The notes beneath the pieces are model-generated. The model was given only the letters and a program-made list of their open reading frames with translations, did no database searches and was not told where the DNA came from. This document shows, in pieces, positions 8,484-17,137 of a stretch of 64,000 nt of DNA (position 1 is the stretch's first letter; each line of letters begins with the position of its first letter). The stretch comes from Pseudomonadota bacterium (GTDB taxonomy: Bacteria; Desulfobacterota; Desulfarculia; Desulfarculales; Desulfarculaceae), in NCBI GenBank assembly GCA_018896025.1, contig JAHIND010000008.1, positions 248,001 to 312,000 on the forward strand. The letters run 5' to 3'. Made by a program: the position numbers and the translations under genes.

Positions 8484-8897
8484 CTACTCCACGATCTCCA
8501 TGTCAAAGACCAGGGTCTGCCCGGCCAGGGGGTGGTTGGCGTCCACGGTTACGTTGTCGTCGTCGATATCGACGATGCGCACCATCATCTCGCCCTGCTC
8601 GGACACGGCCTTGAACACGTCGCCCACCGAGGCTTCGTCCGGGAAGTGCTTCTTGGGCACCTGCTGCACGGCCTGGGGCTGGTGCGGGCCATAGCCCTCG
8701 TCGGGAGGCACGGCGACGGTCTTTTTATCGCCCACCGACATGCCGATGACCGCTTTGGATACGCCGGGGATCAGCTGATCGCTGCCCGCCTCGAACTCCA
8801 GCGGATCCTTGCCTTGGCTGCTGTCCACCACGGTGCCGTCTTCCAACTTGGCGGTGTAGTGAATGCGGACCTTATCTCCGGCACTGATTTCTGCCAT
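8484..8897 (-). CDS. SlyD-like FKBP-type peptidyl-prolyl isomerase
   Basis: A 137-residue FKBP. The FKBP core is split (about 1-65 and 118-137) by an insert-in-flap chaperone domain (about 66-118), as in SlyD. Motifs: VRIHYTAKLEDGTVVDSS at the start, LIPGVSKAVIGM, and the closing NHPLAGQTLVFDMEI. The His-rich nickel-binding tail of E. coli SlyD is absent, so it is probably a foldase rather than a nickel donor. Start at 8897 has AGGAG upstream; the frame extends nine codons further without homology. Monocistronic, with its own terminator. Confidence 0.88.
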   Translation of the reverse strand: MAEISAGDKVRIHYTAKLEDGTVVDSSQGKDPLEFEAGSDQLIPGVSKAVIGMSVGDKKTVAVPPDEGYGPHQPQAVQQVPKKHFPDEASVGDVFKAVSEQGEMMVRIVDIDDDNVTVDANHPLAGQTLVFDMEIVE

Positions 8898-9096
8898 GGT
8901 TTGCTCCTGTATTGTCCCGGTCATAAAAAAAGGCTACCCAGCCGGCACCAGGACCACGGCGGCGAGCAACTTTTTTGACTAAAGGGAACCTAACAATTGT
9001 TAGGCCCATGTGCCACTATTTTTAGGAAATTGCCAGGAATTCGCCGTAGCGCCGGGCGATGCGGGCCTTTACGGCCAGGTGCGCCCCGGCTGGGGC

Positions 9097-9915
9097 CTAT
9101 TTGCCCTGGCAGTGGGGGCAGAAGTGGGTGGAGCGTCCGGCCACCAAGATGCGCTCGATCTCGCAACCGCACTCGTTGCAGGCCTGGCCTTTGCGCTTGT
9201 ACACGCGGTGGGCGTGCTGAAAGGTGCCTGGCCTGCCGTGGGCGTCCACGAAGTTGCTGATGGACGAGCCGCCACGGGCCAGGGCCTCGGTCAGGGTCTC
9301 TTGCAGATGGTGGTGCAGGCCGATGAGCTGCTCCTGGCTCAGGTCCACGGGCCGGGCCAGAGGATGCAGGCCCGCCCGGTGCAGGGACTCGTCCGCGTAG
9401 ATGTTGCCCACTCCGGCCAGCACCCGCTGGTCCAGGAGCAGGCTCTTGATCTTGCCGCCCCGCCCGGAAAGGCGCTCCAGAAACACCTCCAGGGGCATGC
9501 CCAGGGCGTCGGGGCCCATGTTGGCCAGGGGGCCGGCGTCCAGGGCGGCCTGATCCGGACACCAGGCCATGAAGCCGAACTGGCGGGGGTCGCGGTAGTA
9601 CAGATTGGGCCCGTCGTCGTCAAAGCCCACGGTGACATGTACGTGCTTCACCTGGGGTCGCTGGTGGGCCAGGATGACCTGGCCGGTCATGCCCAGGTGG
9701 ATGGCCCAGGTGCCGTGGCCGGACATGCGCAGCATGAGCAGTTTGCCGTGGCGGTCCACCTCGGATATGCTCTGGCCCCTGATACCGGCGCTCAGGGCCT
9801 GGGGGGTGGGCCGGACCAGCTTGGCCAACCCCACCCGCAGCGAGATGGGGGTGCGTCCCAGGAGGCCGGGGGCCAGGGTGCGGCGTACGCTTTCTACTTC
9901 TGGTAGTTCAGGCAT
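9097..9915 (-). CDS. mutM: Formamidopyrimidine-DNA glycosylase
   Basis: A 272-residue Fpg. It begins PELPEVESV, giving the catalytic N-terminal proline and Glu2 after Met removal. HGKLL (about residue 57) carries the conserved lysine, and the C-terminus ends in the zinc finger CNECGC...CPHCQGK. It removes 8-oxoguanine and other oxidised purines from DNA and nicks the abasic site. Length and both ends match the family. A ribosome-binding site (AAGGAAT) lies just upstream of the ATG. Monocistronic. Confidence 0.96.
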   Translation of the reverse strand: MPELPEVESVRRTLAPGLLGRTPISLRVGLAKLVRPTPQALSAGIRGQSISEVDRHGKLLMLRMSGHGTWAIHLGMTGQVILAHQRPQVKHVHVTVGFDDDGPNLYYRDPRQFGFMAWCPDQAALDAGPLANMGPDALGMPLEVFLERLSGRGGKIKSLLLDQRVLAGVGNIYADESLHRAGLHPLARPVDLSQEQLIGLHHHLQETLTEALARGGSSISNFVDAHGRPGTFQHAHRVYKRKGQACNECGCEIERILVAGRSTHFCPHCQGK

Positions 9916-9996
9916 GGAATAGTAATAATTCCTTTCTGGTTCGTCGGCAAGGCCAATTTTACAGTTTTTTTAGGTACAAACCCCATTATTTTGTGG

Positions 9997-10025
9997 TTGA
10001 CACAAAATTGCTAACTATATAGAGT
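9997..10025 (+). promoter_or_regulatory. Sigma-70-type promoter
   Basis: TTGACA at 9997-10002, 17-base spacer, TAGAGT at 10020-10025, in an AT-rich stretch about 60 bases before the start of the small Cys-rich gene. Confidence 0.45.
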
Positions 10026-10083
10026 GGTTTGAGAGCCTAACGGCCAGTTATAAATCGTATTTCTCAGCTGGAGCGCCGAATTA

Positions 10084-10302
10084 GTGGCCGACTACGAAAA
10101 AATGAAAAAAGCTTGCCCCAACCTGCAAGCTAATTTGGCCCAGTGCACTTGTAGTTACAGCGCCTGCGACAAGACGGGCCTGTGCTGCCAGTGCGTGGCC
10201 TATCACCGCAAAATGCGCCAAATTCCGGGGTGTTTCTTCACCGAGGAAGGCGAGCGCGGTTATGATCGGTCCTATGGCAGTTTCTGCGGCGATTGCAGCT
10301 GA
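10084..10302 (+). CDS. Small cysteine-rich protein (DUF6485-like)
   Basis: A 72-residue protein with ten cysteines: ACPNLQANLAQCTCSYSAC, then GLCCQCVAYHRK, and a GCFFTEEGERGYDRSY segment ending FCGDCS. This layout matches a family of short anaerobe proteins of unknown function that I know as DUF6485. The cysteines suggest zinc or Fe-S binding. The start is GTG with GGAG about ten bases upstream. The downstream GAF gene begins inside its last 41 bases. Confidence 0.7.
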   Translation: MADYEKMKKACPNLQANLAQCTCSYSACDKTGLCCQCVAYHRKMRQIPGCFFTEEGERGYDRSYGSFCGDCS

Positions 10303-11269
10303 GCCCACGGCCTTGCCCGGTCGCCTCCCAACGCAGTCCCGTCATGGTTTAAAAGACGCGGTGGACCTGCTGGCCAACCTTACCGAGGCCTTCACCGTGG
10401 CCCTGTACCTGCGCGAGCCCGGCGGCCAGCAACTCCACGCCACGGCCTGGCACTCCATGAGCCGTTCTTTCCGCTCCGAGGAGCCGGTGCAGGTGGGCGA
10501 GGGCTTGGTGGGCTGGGTGGCCAAGCACAACCGCCCGGTGGACGTGGACCGCTACAAGCAGAGCTCCGAGGCCACGGGCCTGTACCACGCCGACGAGGGC
10601 ATCCAGGCTTTTGTGGGCATGCCGGTGGGCGAGTTGGGGGTGTTGGTGGTGGACACCAAGGCCCGCCAGATCTTCGGCGAGCGCGAAAAGAAAATAATTC
10701 GCGATTTCGCGGTATTCATGAACCAGATGGTGGTCCAGCAGGAAACCTGCGTACGCGAGGCCCTTTATGGCCGTATACTGGACCTGCTCTATGACATCGA
10801 GAACGCGGCGCTCAGCTTCAGCGGCCGCCGCGAGCTTTACGACGAAATATTAGATGCGGGCCGGCGCTTTACCGGCCTGTCCATGGGATTTTTGTGCCTG
10901 CTGCATCAGGGGCGCAAACAATTTTGGGTGGAGGCGGTACAGGGGCCCAGCGTGGCCACCCTCAGGGGCCGCTCCTTCCCGGTGACCCAGGGCCTGGTGG
11001 GCTGGGTGCTGCGGGAGGCCCGTCCCCTGACTCACCACCGCATGCGTCCAGGGCAGGGCAAGTCCTACCTCATCTCTCCGGACGAGCCCCTCAGAGGCTA
11101 CAATGTCTTTGTGGGGGTGCCGCTCTTGGCTTGGCGGCGGCTGGTGGGAGTATGGGCCTTTGCCGGTCAAACCGAACGCTCCATCGACGAGGAAGAGGAG
11201 CGGGCCCTGGAACTGGCCGGTCACCGCGTGGCCGCCACCTTGGCCCACTATCGTCTGGCCTCGTTTTAG
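10262..11269 (+). CDS. Tandem GAF-domain protein
   Basis: A 335-residue protein with two GAF-like sensor domains, about 33-160 and 180-330; both carry the G(E/Q)GLVGWV element (VGEGLVGWVAKHNRP; VTQGLVGWVLREARP). No kinase, cyclase, HD or DNA-binding output domain follows, so it is a stand-alone sensor or protein-interaction module. No chromophore cysteine is obvious. The first ATG (10262) overlaps the upstream gene by 41 bases; an ATG four codons later is equally possible. Coupling to the Cys-rich gene suggests a shared role. Confidence 0.75.
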   Translation: MIGPMAVSAAIAAEPTALPGRLPTQSRHGLKDAVDLLANLTEAFTVALYLREPGGQQLHATAWHSMSRSFRSEEPVQVGEGLVGWVAKHNRPVDVDRYKQSSEATGLYHADEGIQAFVGMPVGELGVLVVDTKARQIFGEREKKIIRDFAVFMNQMVVQQETCVREALYGRILDLLYDIENAALSFSGRRELYDEILDAGRRFTGLSMGFLCLLHQGRKQFWVEAVQGPSVATLRGRSFPVTQGLVGWVLREARPLTHHRMRPGQGKSYLISPDEPLRGYNVFVGVPLLAWRRLVGVWAFAGQTERSIDEEEERALELAGHRVAATLAHYRLASF

Positions 11270-11314
11270 GCTGAGCCATGCCCCAGAGGGGGGCGGAAAA
11301 AGGCAGGTAACATT

Positions 11315-12337
11315 GTGCTGAACAAACTTTTGGGTCTGTTTTCCAAAGACTTGGCCATGGACTTGGGCACGGCCAACACCCTCATCTTCGTCAAGGGCAA
11401 GGGCGTGGTGCTCAACGAGCCCTCGGTGGTGGCCCTAAAGCGCGACACCGGCAAGCCCCTGGCCGTTGGTTTCGAGGCCAAGCAGTATTTGGGACGCACC
11501 AGCCCCGGCGTGGTGGCCGCCCGGCCCCTCAAGGACGGGGTGATCGCCGATTTCGATATGACCCGGATCATGATCCGCGAGTTCATCCTCAAGGTGAAGT
11601 CTTCCACCGGCTTCATGAAGCCGCGCATGCTCATCGGGGTTCCCAGCGGGGTGACCCAGGTGGAAAAGCGGGCGGTGATCGAGAGCGCCGAACAGGCCGG
11701 AGCTAGGGACATTTACCTCATCGAGGAGCCCATGGCCGCGGCCATCGGGGCGGGCCTGCCCATCGACAAACCCCAGGGCTGCATGATGGTGGACATCGGC
11801 GGCGGCACCACCGAGGTGGCGGTAATCAGCCTGTATTCAACCGCTTACTCCGAGTCGGTGCGGGTGGCCGGCGACGAGGCCAACGAATCCATCGTGCGTT
11901 ACATTCAGAAGAAATATCAGGTTCTGGTTGGCGAAAACACCGCCGAGCAGGTAAAGATATCAATTGGCTCGGCTTATCCCCTGGAGCACCCGCTGTCCAT
12001 GGAGGTCAGCGGCAAGGATCTGGTGGAAGGCATACCGCGCACCATCAAAATCACCGATGAGGAGGTGCGCGAGGCAATGGCCGAGCCGGTCGAGGTGATC
12101 TTGGAGAGCGTCAAGCGCGCCTTTGAGAAAACGCCTCCCGAACTGGCCGCCGACGTGGCCGACCAGGGCATCACCCTGGCGGGTGGCGGGGCTCTCATCC
12201 GGGGTCTGGATCGGTTGATTCAGCAGGAGATGAAGCTCAAGGTGAACGTGGCCGAGGATCCTCTGACTTGCGTGGTTATGGGTGCGGGCATCGCCCTGCA
12301 CGACGTGAAAGAGTTTAGGCGGGTTTTCATCAACTGA
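11315..12337 (+). CDS. mreB: Rod shape-determining protein MreB
   Basis: A 340-residue actin-like protein. The ATPase motifs are in place: DLGTANTLIF (phosphate 1, about 15-24), DIGGGTTEVAVIS (phosphate 2, about 156-168) and the adenosine motif LAGGGALIRGLD (about 288-299). MreB filaments guide lateral cell-wall synthesis, so the organism is probably rod-shaped. The start is a GTG with AGGCAGG upstream. mreC and mreD do not follow; a small unrelated gene comes next. Confidence 0.96.
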   Translation: MLNKLLGLFSKDLAMDLGTANTLIFVKGKGVVLNEPSVVALKRDTGKPLAVGFEAKQYLGRTSPGVVAARPLKDGVIADFDMTRIMIREFILKVKSSTGFMKPRMLIGVPSGVTQVEKRAVIESAEQAGARDIYLIEEPMAAAIGAGLPIDKPQGCMMVDIGGGTTEVAVISLYSTAYSESVRVAGDEANESIVRYIQKKYQVLVGENTAEQVKISIGSAYPLEHPLSMEVSGKDLVEGIPRTIKITDEEVREAMAEPVEVILESVKRAFEKTPPELAADVADQGITLAGGGALIRGLDRLIQQEMKLKVNVAEDPLTCVVMGAGIALHDVKEFRRVFIN

Positions 12338-12353
12338 TTCGGCGAGGACTGAT

Positions 12354-12545
12354 TTGGCCCGACTCCTAATTTTGGAGGAATTGGAAGACCGCATAGATTG
12401 CTTCGGCGAGTTCGACCGGGGCGATCACGTCTGTCTTGCCCATTGCGGTCTCAGCTTTGAATGCGCCGCCGCCCGGGAGCGCTATCAGGCCCTGCAGCGG
12501 CACGACGAGTCGCTGGAGCACCTGGGCTGCCCCCATAGCGCCTAG
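12354..12545 (+). CDS. Small cysteine-containing protein, unknown
   Basis: A 63-residue ORF starting at TTG 16 bases after mreB. It has five cysteines (CFGEF, HVCLAHC, FECAA, LGCPHS) in an acidic, helical sequence, suggesting a small zinc-binding protein. It resembles short Cys-containing proteins of other deltaproteobacteria, but I cannot name a family. It converges on the next gene; the two stop codons overlap at CTAG. Real but modest support. Confidence 0.45.
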   Translation: MARLLILEELEDRIDCFGEFDRGDHVCLAHCGLSFECAAARERYQALQRHDESLEHLGCPHSA

Positions 12546-13525
12546 GCGTCTTTAGGGGGCCGGGAGCCGTCCCGAGGCCCCGGTCCGTCCATCCCTGCTT
12601 CCCTGAGAATTACGTGGTGCTCCCGTCCGCTCCTTGGCCGGGGGCGCATCACCGCCTGGACGCCCCCAGGGTCGTCCATGTGAGCCACCGCCGCCCTTTG
12701 CCTGCGCCGCCGCGCCACCAGCCCCACCATGGCTCCCAGGGCCACCAGGGCCCACAAGGCCCCCCCGGTGCTAAGCACCGCAATCCAAGAAAAGCGCGAG
12801 TGCATGTCATCGCTGAAGCGCTCTTCCAGGGCCGTCAGGCTCAGGCCCGTGGTCTGCCGAAGGGCGGCGGTCAGGGGGCGTCCTTGGGACCGGCCCTTGA
12901 TGATTTTGGCCACGGTCTGGGGGCCGAACTCGTTTTGCAGCCAGGAGACCAGGTAGTAGCTCTGGGCATAGGCCAGGGCGGCCTGCTGGGCCTGGGCCGG
13001 GAAGCGCTCGGCCAGCTCGCTCAGGGGTATCAGGCCCATGCCCAGCACCCCACCGGCCATGGAGGCGGCGCGGCCCCAGCCGCCCTCGCCGGACACGCGC
13101 ATGGCCAGGCCCTCTTCCAGCCACAGGGGGGCGCGGCGGCCCTTGAGCCCGGCGGCCAGGTACAGGTGGAGCATTTCATGGATAAGCAGGTGACGGAACT
13201 GCTCGGGGTCGCCCAACTGGCGCGGCGAGCGCAGCACGATGAGTCCCCGTCCGGGCAGGGCCAGCCCGGCGGCCCAGCGGGGGCCGTTAAGCTGGGCCAT
13301 GCGCTTTTCGAACCACTCCCGGGTGGGCATCACCTGGATGAGCACCTTGCCCGGCGAGGCTCCGGTCCAGGCCTCCAGCTTGGGCGCGGCCTCGGCGGCT
13401 ACCTGGCGCACATGGGCGGCCAGCTCGGGGGAGGGGGCCTGCACCGAAAGCTCCACGGGCCCGGAGGCCAGGGCCGCCCCGGCCAGGAGCAGCAGCAGGC
13501 CCCCCAGGATTAACCGGCGGATCAC
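12542..13525 (-). CDS. Exported HEXXH metallopeptidase-like membrane protein
   Basis: A 327-residue protein. Signal peptide about 1-21; a zincin domain with His116-Glu117-x-x-His120 (LLIHEMLHLY) and a downstream LWLEEG that can supply the third, glutamate ligand (gluzincin, peptidase MA-like); then a C-terminal transmembrane helix (about 245-270) and an Arg-rich cytoplasmic tail. The catalytic part would face the periplasm. Substrate unknown. It overlaps the upstream DUF167 gene by four bases, so the two are translationally coupled. Confidence 0.75.
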   Translation of the reverse strand: MIRRLILGGLLLLLAGAALASGPVELSVQAPSPELAAHVRQVAAEAAPKLEAWTGASPGKVLIQVMPTREWFEKRMAQLNGPRWAAGLALPGRGLIVLRSPRQLGDPEQFRHLLIHEMLHLYLAAGLKGRRAPLWLEEGLAMRVSGEGGWGRAASMAGGVLGMGLIPLSELAERFPAQAQQAALAYAQSYYLVSWLQNEFGPQTVAKIIKGRSQGRPLTAALRQTTGLSLTALEERFSDDMHSRFSWIAVLSTGGALWALVALGAMVGLVARRRRQRAAVAHMDDPGGVQAVMRPRPRSGREHHVILREAGMDGPGPRDGSRPPKDA

Positions 13526-13809
13526 AGGCCCAGCCGCCCGCGCAGCTCGTCCAGGCCCAGTCCTTCCACCAGCACCCGCTTGTTGCGCGAGCGCTCCCCG
13601 CTGATCACCGTCACCTTGCCCTTGGCCACGCCCAGGGCCTTGGCCAGAAGCTTGACCAGGGCCTGGTTGGCCGCGCCCTCCACCGGCGGGGCGGTAAGGC
13701 GCACCTTGAGGGCCCCGGCCTCCACCCCGACCAGCTCGTTGCGCGAGGCACGGGGGGCCACCCGGACGGCCAGGCTCACCCCGTGGTCTTCTTTTTTAAT
13801 GCTAGGCAC
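13522..13809 (-). CDS. DUF167 (YggU) family protein
   Basis: A 95-residue protein of the YggU/DUF167 fold, with the typical V-x-P-x-A-S-x-N core (VRVAPRASRNELVGV) and PPVEGAANQALVKLLAKALG. Usual family length. Function is unknown; members are often found next to cell-division genes such as yggT and divIVA, as here, where a DivIVA protein lies 12 bases upstream. Confidence 0.88.
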   Translation of the reverse strand: MPSIKKEDHGVSLAVRVAPRASRNELVGVEAGALKVRLTAPPVEGAANQALVKLLAKALGVAKGKVTVISGERSRNKRVLVEGLGLDELRGRLGL

Positions 13810-13821
13810 AGGAGATAGAAT

Positions 13822-14322
13822 CTAGGGGGAAGGGCTCCTGAGGATCTTGATCTTATCCTCCAGCTCCGAAAGGTCGCGGTCGCGGTCGGCCTCCACCTCC
13901 AGCAGCTTGATATGAGCCTCCACCAGGGAGCGCAGACGGACCTCGAACTGGGCCCGCTGGCGTTTGAGTTCGGTGATGTCGTCGTGGATTTGGGCCAGGC
14001 GGTTGTGGGCCTGGCTGAGGATCTTTTCGGCCTGCAACTCGGCCTCGGCCACGATGAACTTGGCCTCTTTCTCGCTGTTGGCCTTCATGTCCTCGGAGAT
14101 GCGCCTGGTCTGGGCCAGGTTGGCCTCCAGGGTGTCCTCGCGGTGGCGGTATTCCTTCAACTCCTGGCTGGTCTGGTTCAGCCGGTTGTTGAGGCCGTCC
14201 AACTCTCGGTGCAGGTCCGTTATGTAGTCGGCCAGCTTGCCCACAAAGCTTTCCACCTCGTGGGAATCGTAGCCGCGAAAGCGCCGGGCAAACTCTTTGC
14301 CTCTGATTTCTTGGACGTCCAT
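13822..14322 (-). CDS. divIVA: DivIVA-domain protein
   Basis: A 166-residue coiled-coil protein. The N-terminal DivIVA lipid-binding segment reads VQEIRGKEFARRFRGYDSHE, followed by long heptad helices to about residue 155. DivIVA proteins assemble at curved membranes (poles, septa) and recruit growth or chromosome-partition proteins. First gene of a divIVA, DUF167, metallopeptidase group with very short gaps. The symbol is used in the domain sense; orthology to Bacillus DivIVA is not shown. Confidence 0.85.
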   Translation of the reverse strand: MDVQEIRGKEFARRFRGYDSHEVESFVGKLADYITDLHRELDGLNNRLNQTSQELKEYRHREDTLEANLAQTRRISEDMKANSEKEAKFIVAEAELQAEKILSQAHNRLAQIHDDITELKRQRAQFEVRLRSLVEAHIKLLEVEADRDRDLSELEDKIKILRSPSP

Positions 14323-14418
14323 AACCTTACCGTCCCCTTAGGGTCAAAGCAGGAACATCACTGCTTTTAATTACCGGGATTAGGGTAAAAAGTCAAGTTT
14401 TATCGTGTTTTAAGCATA

Positions 14419-16062
14419 TTAGTCTGCTTCGGACTCCAGCAGAGCCAGCATCATTTCTCGCATGCGGAACTTCTGTATCTTGCCCAGAGGGGTGGAGGGG
14501 AACTCGTCCACGAAGCGCAGCCAGGCGGGCAAGTGGCTCTCGGGAACCTGCTCGCGCAAGAAGGCCATTATCTCCTGCTCGGTGGCCTGGGTGTGGCGCT
14601 CCAGCTTGACCCAGCAGGCCACCTCCTCGCCCAGCTCGGGATGGGGCACCCCGAACACGGCCACGGTGTTCACCGCCGGATGGGCAAAGAGCACCTCCTC
14701 TATGTCCGCCGGGAAAACCGTTACGCCGCCCTTGCGGATAACCTCCTTGAGCCGGCCGGAGATGCGGATGTAGCCCTCTTGGTCCATGGTGCCCAGGTCG
14801 CCGGTGCGCAGCCAGCCTTCTTGGTCTATGGCCTGGGCCGTTTCCGCCGGTAGGTCGAAGTAGCCCACCATCACATGGCCGCGAGTGCATATCTCCCCCA
14901 CCTCGCCGGGCGGCAGGGGCGCGCCGTCGGCCAGGTCAGCTATCTTCACCTCCGCGCCCGGCACCGGGCGGCCCACGGTGGAGACCCGAAGCTCCAGGGG
15001 GTCCACCGGGCGGCTGGTGGCGATCCAGGAGGAGGCCTCGGTCTGGCCGTAGCCGATGAGGATGTCCTCCACCCCCATTTCCTCCACCACCTTGCGCATC
15101 ACCTCCATGGGGCACTGGGCCCCGGCCATGACTCCGGTGCGCAGGCCGCCGTCCAACTCCTGGTAGGCCGGGTCGTCCATCATGGCGATGAAGGAGGTGG
15201 GTGGGCCGTACAGGGCGGTGCAGCTTTCGCGCACCACCGCCTGGAGAATGGCCCCCGGCTCGGGCAAACGGGAGGGGATCACCAGGGCCGCGCCCTTGAT
15301 GACCCCTGCCAGGGCGATGCAGATGCAGCCGAACATGTGGCACAGAGGCACCGAGATCACCAGGCGGTCCTGTTCGCTCAGGCGCTGGTTGTCGCCGCCG
15401 GCCACCGAGGTGAGGACAAGGCCCTGGTGGGGGCTCATCACCCCCTTGGGGCGGCCGGTGGTGCCCGAGGTGTAGAGCAGGGTGGCCACGTCGCCTGGTT
15501 TCACCGAGGCCATGCGCTCTTCCAGGGCCTCCACGGGCACGGTGCGCCCCAGCTCCATGGCCTGGTCCCAGGTCAGGGCTCCCGGCGGGGCCTCGGCGCC
15601 CAATACGATGACCCGCCGAAGGGCGGGCAGCGCGGCGCAGTCCAGGCCTCGGGGGGCGGGCTGGGCCAGTTCGGGGCACAGTTCGGCCAGGGCGGCCAGG
15701 TATTCATTGCCCTGGATGCCCGGAGCCAAAACCAGGACGGCGCAGCGGGACTGGGCCAGCTGGTAGGCCAGTTCTTCGCGTCCGAAGCTGGTGTCTACGC
15801 TGGAGAGCACCAGCCCGGCCTTGGCCGCGCCATACATCACCACCAGCCACAGGGGCATGTTGGGGGCCCACAGGGCCACGCGCTGGCCCGGCTTCAGGCC
15901 CAGGCCCAAAAAGGCGCGGGCCAGCTTGTCGCTGGCCCGGTCGAATCCGGCATAGGTTAGGCGCAGACCGCTGGGCAGGTCCACCAGGGCTTCGCGCTCG
16001 CCCCAGCGACCGGCCACTTCCTTGAGCACTCCCCCCAGGGTCAGAGCCCCGTCATAGGCCAT
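14419..16062 (-). CDS. Acyl-CoA synthetase (AMP-forming)
   Basis: A 547-residue member of the ANL adenylating superfamily. Motif A3 is LLYTSGTTGRPKGV (about 190), A5 is GYGQTEAS, A7 is RTGD, and the C-terminal lysine sits in TPLGKIQKF. It activates a carboxylic acid as acyl-AMP and then acyl-CoA. Substrate cannot be read from sequence; a medium/long-chain fatty acid or aromatic acid is possible. ATG at 16062 with AGGGGG upstream is favoured over a GTG two codons earlier. The GalT-like gene is 31 bases upstream. Confidence 0.88.
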   Translation of the reverse strand: MAYDGALTLGGVLKEVAGRWGEREALVDLPSGLRLTYAGFDRASDKLARAFLGLGLKPGQRVALWAPNMPLWLVVMYGAAKAGLVLSSVDTSFGREELAYQLAQSRCAVLVLAPGIQGNEYLAALAELCPELAQPAPRGLDCAALPALRRVIVLGAEAPPGALTWDQAMELGRTVPVEALEERMASVKPGDVATLLYTSGTTGRPKGVMSPHQGLVLTSVAGGDNQRLSEQDRLVISVPLCHMFGCICIALAGVIKGAALVIPSRLPEPGAILQAVVRESCTALYGPPTSFIAMMDDPAYQELDGGLRTGVMAGAQCPMEVMRKVVEEMGVEDILIGYGQTEASSWIATSRPVDPLELRVSTVGRPVPGAEVKIADLADGAPLPPGEVGEICTRGHVMVGYFDLPAETAQAIDQEGWLRTGDLGTMDQEGYIRISGRLKEVIRKGGVTVFPADIEEVLFAHPAVNTVAVFGVPHPELGEEVACWVKLERHTQATEQEIMAFLREQVPESHLPAWLRFVDEFPSTPLGKIQKFRMREMMLALLESEAD

Positions 16063-16093
16063 GCACACCCCCTGATTGTCTTGGCGGCGCGTC

Positions 16094-17113
16094 TCAGTCG
16101 CGCCACCTGGTTTTTATGTCCTTGGCTATCTCCTCGGGGCTCAAAAAGCACACCGTCTCGTCGTGCAGCTTCTCGAAGTAGTTGATCTCGTCCACCCCCA
16201 TGGGCGGGATGTGCACCCGGCTGACGATGCGCAGCATGAAGGGCAGCCCCGCTTCGGGCTTAAGGGAGGTGTGCAGAGCCATGTTGTAGGCGTTGACCCC
16301 GCGCGCCTCCAAAAAGCTCACCACTCGGCAGATGCCCTTGGCCAGGCCCAGGATCTGCTGGGGGCTGAACTCCATGAGCCCCTTGCCGCTCGGCGACAGG
16401 GCCATTAGATCATAAATGGCCCGGGGCGCGAAAGGCGCCAGCCACACCACCGGCCCCACCTGGCCCACCCAGCGGGAGCGGTCGTCCTTCTCGTGCTCCA
16501 GATAGGCGCTCATCATGTCGCCGCCATCGCGCTTGGCGAAGGCCTTGGCCCGGCGTATCAGACGGCTTTGGAATCGGGTGGGGTTGATGCCCGCCACGAT
16601 CTGGAAGTGGGGATGCACCACCCCGCCTCCGGCCGGCATCATGTAGTTCCAGTTCACCGCCGCGTAGCGCGCCTTGGGGGTCACCCGCTGGAAGGAGTCC
16701 ACGGCCATCAATAGGCCGTCAGCCAGTTGGCGGGGAGTGAACTGGCTGGGCAAAACGTGGTGCTTTTTGGTCAGGCGCAGCACCGCGTTGTGGGCCTCGT
16801 AGGGGAACATGTTGGGGAAGCCCACCGCCTCTCCTCGGCGCAACAGACCTTCGGGGACCTCCTCGGGCAAAAAGCGCGAGACCATCTTTTTCACGTTTTC
16901 CGGGCAAAAGGGGCAGATGCGGTTCTTGTCGCGCTCCAGGTACTCGGAGTGGTCCAGCTTGCCCAGGGAGCGCAGGCGAAAGCTCAGGATGCGGCTGCGG
17001 TCGTCGGTGAGGGGGTCGCGGCGAATCTCCACGTCCACCGAGGTGGGTTTCATGTCGTCGGCGGGATTGAGGTAACCGGTGCGGTGATGGGTGATGTTGA
17101 ACTTCAGCGGCAT
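16094..17113 (-). CDS. GalT-like nucleotidyltransferase (HIT superfamily)
   Basis: A 339-residue protein with the galactose-1-phosphate uridylyltransferase pattern: a zinc-type CPFC (about 69-72) and the catalytic HPHFQ (His-x-His, VVHPHFQIVAG near 166-170). GalT-family proteins transfer a nucleotide through a His-AMP/UMP intermediate. The rest is diverged, and neighbours give no sugar pathway, so substrate is open; ADP-glucose phosphorylase-like activity is one alternative. Sits between the J-domain/REC gene and an acyl-CoA synthetase on the same strand. Confidence 0.7.
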   Translation of the reverse strand: MPLKFNITHHRTGYLNPADDMKPTSVDVEIRRDPLTDDRSRILSFRLRSLGKLDHSEYLERDKNRICPFCPENVKKMVSRFLPEEVPEGLLRRGEAVGFPNMFPYEAHNAVLRLTKKHHVLPSQFTPRQLADGLLMAVDSFQRVTPKARYAAVNWNYMMPAGGGVVHPHFQIVAGINPTRFQSRLIRRAKAFAKRDGGDMMSAYLEHEKDDRSRWVGQVGPVVWLAPFAPRAIYDLMALSPSGKGLMEFSPQQILGLAKGICRVVSFLEARGVNAYNMALHTSLKPEAGLPFMLRIVSRVHIPPMGVDEINYFEKLHDETVCFLSPEEIAKDIKTRWRD

Positions 17114-17137
17114 GAATAATCTCCTAGCTGAGGTCTG

